In this document: piece after piece, positions 58,815-64,000 of the stretch
Layout of the letters: each line of letters begins with the position of its first letter
Numbering within the stretch: position 1 is the stretch's first letter
Assembly (NCBI RefSeq): GCF_932526225.1
Contig: NC_064040.1
Span: forward strand, 17,035,994 to 17,099,993
Source: Nematostella vectensis
Lineage: Eukaryota; Cnidaria; Anthozoa; Actiniaria; Edwardsiidae
Length of the DNA: 64,000 bases
Reading direction: 5' to 3'
Translations under genes and position numbers: made by a program
Notes under the pieces: generated by a model
The model's input: only the letters and a program-made list of their open reading frames with translations
What the model was told of the DNA's origin: nothing
Databases searched by the model: none

Positions 58815-58910
58815 CCAGGGGCATAGCCAGGGGGCAAGCGTGTTATATTATTATGTGTTATATTGGCCTTTTTGGGCCTCCTCCTGTTAAAAATCCTGGC
58901 TACGCCCCTG
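58815..58910. mobile_element. MITE-like hairpin element (96 bp)
   Basis: caggggcatagccagg (58815-58830) pairs with cctggctacgcccctg (58895-58910), 15 of 16 bases. Parts of the same sequence (aaatcctggctacg) occur near 18471 and, more diverged, near 33815, so it is a dispersed family. Confidence 0.55.
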
Positions 58911-58987
58911 AAAACAAAGACATGGCTTCTATTTGCTAAAATACAGCATGAAAACATCAACTCGCTCAAAAAAGCCAAACAGCCGTA

Positions 58988-59156
58988 CTCTACACGATCC
59001 TTAAAGGTATAAGGCAAGTCTCGTATACATAAACTTGTACACTACACGATCCTTAAAGGTACAAGGCAAGTCTCGTATACATAAACTTGTACACTACACG
59101 ATCCTTAAAGGTACAAGGAAAGTCTTGTATACATAAACTTGTACACTACCCGACCC
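58988..59156. repeat. 52-bp tandem repeat (about 3 units)
   Basis: Units start ctacacgatccttaaaggta at 58990, 59042 and 59094; the last unit is partial. Confidence 0.92.
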
Positions 59157-59301
59157 AGTCTCGTATACATAAACCAGGCCTTTTGCACCTTGGTAACCTT
59201 GGCCTAATGAACTCGGTAACAGGCATTTTTCACCGTGGTAACCTAGCCCTAATGTACTAAGTAACCTAGCCATCTTGTGTCTTGGCAACCTCGCCCCGTC
59301 T

Positions 59302-59571
59302 TTAAAACTCATAATTGTTCCAGACTTCATCAAACAAAGTTTTGCATTCCATGACTGCGCCTAGCTTGGCACACAGCAAGAATGAGCCTGACAGCTTTCT
59401 GTGCAGCGAGTAGACCTCCTCAGGGGGCGGGGTCAGGCGATGGCGGAGCATGATGGGAATTAGGTCCATTATCCGGCGTGTGGTGTCCTGCGTACCAAAA
59501 TTGAAGGGTTTGGATTGTTTGAATGGCTCGCCTAGTATCATGACTGCATCCACGTGGGCCTTGACCATAAC
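59302..59571 (-). CDS. COQ8A: COQ8 terminal exon
   Basis: Encodes [34 protein letters not shown] and N-N-Y-E-F-stop. Phase 0 after acceptor gttcgcag. Confidence 0.95.
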   Translation of the reverse strand, partial: VMVKAHVDAVMILGEPFKQSKPFNFGTQDTTRRIMDLIPIMLRHRLTPPPEEVYSLHRKLSGSFLLCAKLGAVMECKTLFDEVWNNYEF

Positions 59572-62500
59572 CTGCGAACATAGCACAGTGAAACATGAAG
59601 CAGTGGTGGAGTGTGCAGGAGGGTGGGGAAGGGGAATGCCATATAAAGCAAAGGGAACATGCTCCACCAAATAAACTATGGTGTTTTTGAGTGCGTAAAT
59701 GCAACTAAAACCATGCCTCTAATCTAATTTACATCGGACAGGATGATATAGCAGTTAGGGTACATTCAACTGAATTTGATACATTGCATATGAATTAATA
59801 TTTACAAGTTTCTTCACATAATTTGTAATAAATAAATATAAAATTTAAATTATAATGAATAAAAACAATAACAAAGTATATCCAATGCAAACGGAAAGCG
59901 GAATGGTAGGGGCCCTCACTGAGTAAAAGAGTAAAAACTTTTTTTTTACGAAAAAAATCATTTTCTTACCTTAGATTCATATCCTGTTAGAAAATGTAGT
60001 GCAATGGAGTTATCCACAACCATTTGTTCATCACCAATAGCTGCTCCTCGTATGATCTGTTAGAAAACATTTCAATATGTCAATTGATGGCAAATACTGT
60101 CAAGACTAACCTTGAAGCAATGACCAAAATATGAGAATACTGACTTACCCTATACAACGAGAAAAACCTTGATGCAATAATCCACAAATGAAAATAATGA
60201 GCTATCTTAACAAGATCTTGACTAACCTTGATGTAATGATCAACGAATGACTTGGAATATTCCCTACTGGCACCAAAGTCAAGAAGATAAATCTACAACA
60301 ACAACAACAACAACATTATAATTATTATTAGGTAGTAGAGTCTACTTGTTTCTGGTGTGCAGTTTACGGGTATCATATATTATGCACAACATCTTACATG
60401 TACAGCAAAATCTTGATCTAATGAAATGGCAAGGGACGAAAAAGCATTGTAGAAAATCATTAGATGACTTCTCATATATTTTATTGTTGGAGTGGCCAGA
60501 AAATGAATATGGCAATACAGAGAGTATCACTATTTTGGGTATCAAAATATCGTTGTTCCACTGTACATGATAAAGTGAGTCCCTTTATTCTGGTTTGGTC
60601 ACCTTGTCAGCCTCAGGGTCGTAGAAGAAGTTGGACCAGTTGGGGTCTGTCTGCATAAAGCGATACTCAAAAACTTCTCGCAAACAAAGGTGAAGAATTT
60701 TATAACAGACCTAGAGGAAAAAAAAGATGCAATATTCAATTTTAGAATTACTAAGGATGGTCCAGCCTTCGATTCAGCTACAATTTACTGTTCCATGTGA
60801 CACACGCCAACATGGTCACCAAATTAATAAAGTTCAAGAAAGACAAAGTAGCAAATTAGCATTAAGGAATCCCAGTTTTGATCATCCTCGGAAAGCCAGG
60901 GTTTTTACTGCCAACTACTTCACTCACGAAAGACTTATTGACACAAACGATAAAACAATGGGGGTTGTGATGAGCTAGGATTCACACTCAATCATTTCTT
61001 TGTCTCATTGGTTGTCTAGCAGAGTTCATGTCAATCAGATAGCATGCTTAAGCATGTTTTCCATAAAGCTCTGAAATGATTTGAGCTTTTCTCAAACTGA
61101 AAAAGGGGGCTTCATTTGAGTGATACCTCTATATTCTCTTTATTAAACTGCTCTATCACACCACAAAAAAAAAAATCAGTGTTAATACCTTGTTGATAGT
61201 TTCAGGGCTGAGGTCTTTGATCTTATCCAGTGGCATTCCATTGATCAGTTCAGAAGTGATAACCTGCCTTGAGCTTAGCTCATCTATCACCACTGGTATT
61301 CCAATCTCTGGATCGTCTTTTAGCAGCTCTCTAAACAGAACAGCTAGTGTCAAAATTTAAGTAGCCTGTGTAGCTGGCAGTTACTTTGAGTTTCAGAGCA
61401 GTTTGCTATCCAAATCTAGGTGAACCCGTTCAAGGCTATTGTTAGAGGCCCCTGAAATAACCCCCTGCAATCAACCTCATGAGATTTTTTAAACTCCGCG
61501 CAAACACTTTTTCTGATTGGCTAATTGACAATAGCTTCTGTCATTAATCAACAAGCCATCACATCTGGCGCATTACTAGTTAGTAGTAAAATGGCGGCAA
61601 AGGAAGACAGTTTGTTCAAGCAAAATTTAGACAAGTGCTTAGAAGATTTACAAAATCTTGGGACAAACAGAGAGAGATTATCTATAATTTTTTCTCGTGA
61701 AGGGGTTGCAAGCTCTGCTGGAAAATGGCTTGTTGTTAACAAATTCGATTGCAACGCCTGTACAAACTTCAATCAAGACAAGACCAAAAAATCTTTGTTC
61801 TTCACTGGGGAGTATAAATTGACAGAGGTGGAATGTCTGCCTCTCTTCTCCAGAAAATTTGGCTTAAAAAACTTATGGAAAATACGGCAAAGAGGGGTTG
61901 GATTATCCGCCATAGTTTGCCATGTTTATTTGAATAATTTTTTAGGAGCAAGATGGCAAATTTGTTTCCCACTAATGTTTACATAGGCTGGTTTATAATT
62001 GGTTCTCATTTGACAGTGTTTGGAGTGCTTGCTTTTTGCCATCAAACATGCGCTCACCACACACGGCGGCTCAATGGCATTTAGAAAATCTCACGGGGTT
62101 GATTGCAGGCAATAATTCTGGGTGCCTCTTACACTAGCCTCAGCTCTCTAATGCAGCCATTTGAAAAGCTAATAAAAAAAAAACTACAACCAAGTTCACA
62201 TATTCTCGGATAGAAAACTGCTCTGAAACTCACCAGCTACACAGGCTAACTTATATGTTGCTAGGGCACCAGGAATATGGAAAGCATTAAGAGAAAACCC
62301 TATGGGAGGGGGTACTCAGCTATAAGCATGATGTGGGAGAGGGGAAAGGAGCCCAATATTTTTTTCAATCTTCGATTATATACCCCAGTTACCAGACTTA
62401 ACAATTCCCAAAAACTACCAAAATATCAAAATTCAGCCCAAAATACAAAACAGCATGACTATTGTGACATTCTTTCTATGGTGAGGTAGGGTTCAGACAC

Positions 62501-64000
62501 CCCCCTGGGGTTGAACACATCATGCAAGCCAGTGTAAAATGTGTACCTTTGTGCTCATGTTTGAACAAGTGAAGAGTTCAACTGCATGAAAAATGGAGCA
62601 ACAACATTTTTTTCATGCTTTTGAAACTCACTTAAACACTTGCTACACAGGCTACTATTCTCTTACTTGAATTTTCTGGCACTTTGGGCTTCTCTGACGT
62701 AGTCCACTTCCCACGCAAGCTCTCGTCTTGCTACTTCCACAGCATTTTCAGCGTAAAGCTCTTTTGGAAGGAGGCTAGCCATGTTCAGGATGGTCATTAA
62801 GTTATTGATGTCGCTGTCAATACTATCTCCAACTCCAGGATACTAAAAGATCACAAAACAAAAAATGACCATATAAAGTACCAAAATACAGAGGAATAGT
62901 AGTAAGGGGGGGGGGGGGTTGAGGGGTGGGGGGACCATCCAATAAAACTTGTCAGATAAGGCACTATCAGTATAAGGTACAATCTGTATTGAAGTTTGAT
63001 GGATAATGATGCACAACGGAAGACTGCAGGATGAATGTCTTTATCCAAGATGTATGCTTATATACTTATACAAAAATTTCTTGGTAGAGTTTTGTGTCTG
63101 TGTTTTGTATGTATGTATAGTATATATGTAGAACCCTAGTCTTTTTAATAATTCCAGATGTTTCATTCAGCAGATATTTGACCTTTATGACAGTATGTTT
63201 TTACCTGTATTTTGATGGCTACCTCCCTGCCATCCAGCAACACCCCTCTGTGAACTTGCCCAATTGATGCAGCTGCAAATGGCTTCTCATCAAATTCCAG
63301 GAGCTTACTTTTCCAATCAGCTCCAATCTCTTTCTTTAAAACATTCTAGAAGTGAAGAACAAACATCAGTACGAAAAAAAAAAAAAACACACAGAAACAA
63401 ACAAACAGTATTTTAAACTTGATTGCTTTGAGCATCTCAAATTCAAAGGCTTGATGTTAACTTGTCAATACTTAGAGAACCAGTGCCAGGCCCAGAGTGT
63501 ATACACCCTTCCAACACTTTGAATTGCTTCTAGGACTATGAAGCTAAAACCACATATTCAACTCCTGTTTATATATTTCTTTACATCATTATTATATTTA
63601 TATATTTAACAATTACACTATGAGCTCGAGTTTTCTATGAGTGAATAGATAGTCAACGAAGGGCATAGTGCCTCTGTTTTAGTGTAAATCCACTCAAATA
63701 ATAACTTAGAAAAAATTAAGATTTTAATAATTCTCAGCAATAAATAACCGCTTTTTGCTCGAAATTACCGCTTTTTGCTACTCATTATCTATGGCTTAAT
63801 AGATAGTGAGTACGGAAGCTAGTGAGTGGATTTATACTGGATGCTTAATATATTGCCCCCTCTCATGGATCTGACCCAAGTGGTTTCAAAGAATACTGTA
63901 CCTCCAGCTGCCACTTGGGCATGAAATCTGCGCTGTTACGGACCCTCTCAAAGATGGCAAGTAACTCTGGAGCAATCAGGGCGTTATCTGTGACATTAAC
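59302..64000 (-). CDS. COQ8A: COQ8/ADCK3-type atypical kinase for coenzyme Q biosynthesis (3' eight exons, partial)
   Basis: UbiB/ADCK family protein, in known members a mitochondrial inner-membrane ATPase-like pseudokinase that supports the coenzyme Q biosynthetic complex. Visible in order: the A-A-A-S-I-G-Q-V-H alanine-rich loop that replaces the kinase P-loop, V-A-I-K lysine, [18 protein letters not shown] hinge region, the catalytic-loop equivalent [15 protein letters not shown] metal-binding motif, and the C-terminal [10 protein letters not shown] region. Exons: 63902-64000 (cut by the window edge), 63205-63345, 62667-62842, 61189-61330, 60603-60710, 60227-60292, 59970-60056, 59302-59571. 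All frames join. The N-terminus with the KxGQ motif is outside the window. Whether it is COQ8A, COQ8B or the single invertebrate orthologue of both cannot be told. Confidence 0.94.
59970..60056 (-). CDS. COQ8A: COQ8 exon
   Basis: 29 codons, phase 0-0, ending F-L-T-G-Y-E-S-K as in ADCK3 orthologues. Confidence 0.92.
60227..60292 (-). CDS. COQ8A: COQ8 exon with the DFG motif
   Basis: 22 codons. [12 protein letters not shown] carries the metal-binding DFG. Confidence 0.95.
60603..60710 (-). CDS. COQ8A: COQ8 exon with the catalytic-loop equivalent
   Basis: 36 codons. [14 protein letters not shown] is the family signature in which the kinase HRD is replaced by QTD. Confidence 0.95.
61189..61330 (-). 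CDS. COQ8A: COQ8 exon (hinge region)
   Basis: Starts with one base completing an AA|A codon and reads [24 protein letters not shown]. Acceptor ctgtttag, donor GTATTA. Confidence 0.93.
61362..62248. mobile_element. 887-bp terminal-inverted-repeat element in a COQ8 intron
   Basis: tagcctgtgtagctgg (61362-61377) and gagtttcagagcagttt (61388-61404) are mirrored, as reverse complements, at 62233-62248 and 62214-62230. A second inner pair matches 61451-61488 with 62085-62121 (ctgcaatcaacc, gagatttt). Long, interrupted inverted ends and a unique centre suggest a non-autonomous DNA transposon. A fragment of the same end (tgctacacaggcta) recurs near 62643. No transposase motif is visible. Confidence 0.75.
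61591..61986 (+). CDS. Uncharacterised 131-aa ORF inside the TIR element
   Basis: ATG at 61591 in strong context (aaaATGG) after a gattggct CCAAT-like box about 70 bases upstream. The protein starts [14 protein letters not shown], is charged and helical at first, and contains [10 protein letters not shown] and [15 protein letters not shown]. No family is recognised. It may be a captured host first exon, a transposon-encoded protein, or chance. Confidence 0.35.
   Translation: MAAKEDSLFKQNLDKCLEDLQNLGTNRERLSIIFSREGVASSAGKWLVVNKFDCNACTNFNQDKTKKSLFFTGEYKLTEVECLPLFSRKFGLKNLWKIRQRGVGLSAIVCHVYLNNFLGARWQICFPLMFT
62667..62842 (-). CDS. COQ8A: COQ8 exon
   Basis: [21 protein letters not shown] and E-L-A-W-E-V-D-Y; leaves in phase 2 at donor GTAAGA. 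Confidence 0.94.
63205..63345 (-). CDS. COQ8A: COQ8 exon with the Ala-rich loop
   Basis: 47 codons, phase 0-0. [12 protein letters not shown] is the nucleotide-binding loop; E-V-A-I-K-I-Q carries the strand-3 lysine. Confidence 0.95.
63902..64000 (-). CDS. COQ8A: COQ8 exon cut by the window edge
   Basis: Reads [17 protein letters not shown] before donor GTACAG. It continues beyond 64000. Confidence 0.9.

Noticed and set aside
61525-61590. Upstream extension of the TIR-element ORF
   Set aside because: It would need a TTG start; the ATG at 61591 has a far better context.

Overview
The window looks like nuclear DNA of an invertebrate metazoan. Genes are intron-rich with GT-AG introns, many protein modules sit on single exons, intergenic DNA is AT-rich, and minisatellites and satellites are very abundant. 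The mixture of WAP, thyroglobulin type-1 and antistasin modules, together with the type of receptor gene seen, fits a cnidarian such as a sea anemone. The species call is inference only.

Layout. (1) 118-942, + strand: the last two exons of the 26S proteasome ATPase Rpt2/PSMC1, followed by a stray 74-bp duplicate of its C-terminal codons. (2) 1190-5629: a 21-bp satellite with a ~900-bp higher-order structure. (3) 5630-9206: no intact gene; a GPCR TM6-TM7 relic and small tandem repeats. (4) 9207-27705, - strand: a 26-coding-exon gene reconstructed here, which keeps frame throughout and predicts 1281 residues. It reads signal peptide, then WAP, an unnamed 8-cysteine module ('X'), thyroglobulin type-1 (TY) and antistasin modules, then a SEA-like domain with a G-S-I-V-V site, a transmembrane helix and almost no cytoplasmic tail. 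It looks like a membrane-tethered, possibly shed, multi-headed protease inhibitor. (5) 28.7-39.2 kb: mainly non-coding, with minisatellites and a LINE fragment. (6) 39199-40272, + strand: an intact single-exon class A GPCR. (7) 40.3-44.1 kb: non-coding. (8) 44088-58283: a 14-kb satellite of 60-bp units with duplicated kilobase blocks, bordered by a decayed LINE reverse transcriptase. (9) 59302 to the window end, - strand: the C-terminal eight exons of a COQ8/ADCK3-type mitochondrial kinase-like protein for coenzyme Q synthesis, with an 887-bp terminal-inverted-repeat element carrying its own ORF in one intron.

The most unusual signal is in the inhibitor gene. At three separate exons the 3' splice site plus the first bases of the exon have been tandemly copied into the upstream intron: 2 copies of 27 bp at 12946-12999, about 11 of 37 bp at 14104-14520, and about 22 of 48 bp at 16110-17200. 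They look like successive stages of one process, minisatellite birth from splice-acceptor/exon-edge sequence, and they create candidate decoy or alternative acceptors. The proteasome and COQ8 genes are housekeeping genes and no functional link among the neighbours is implied.
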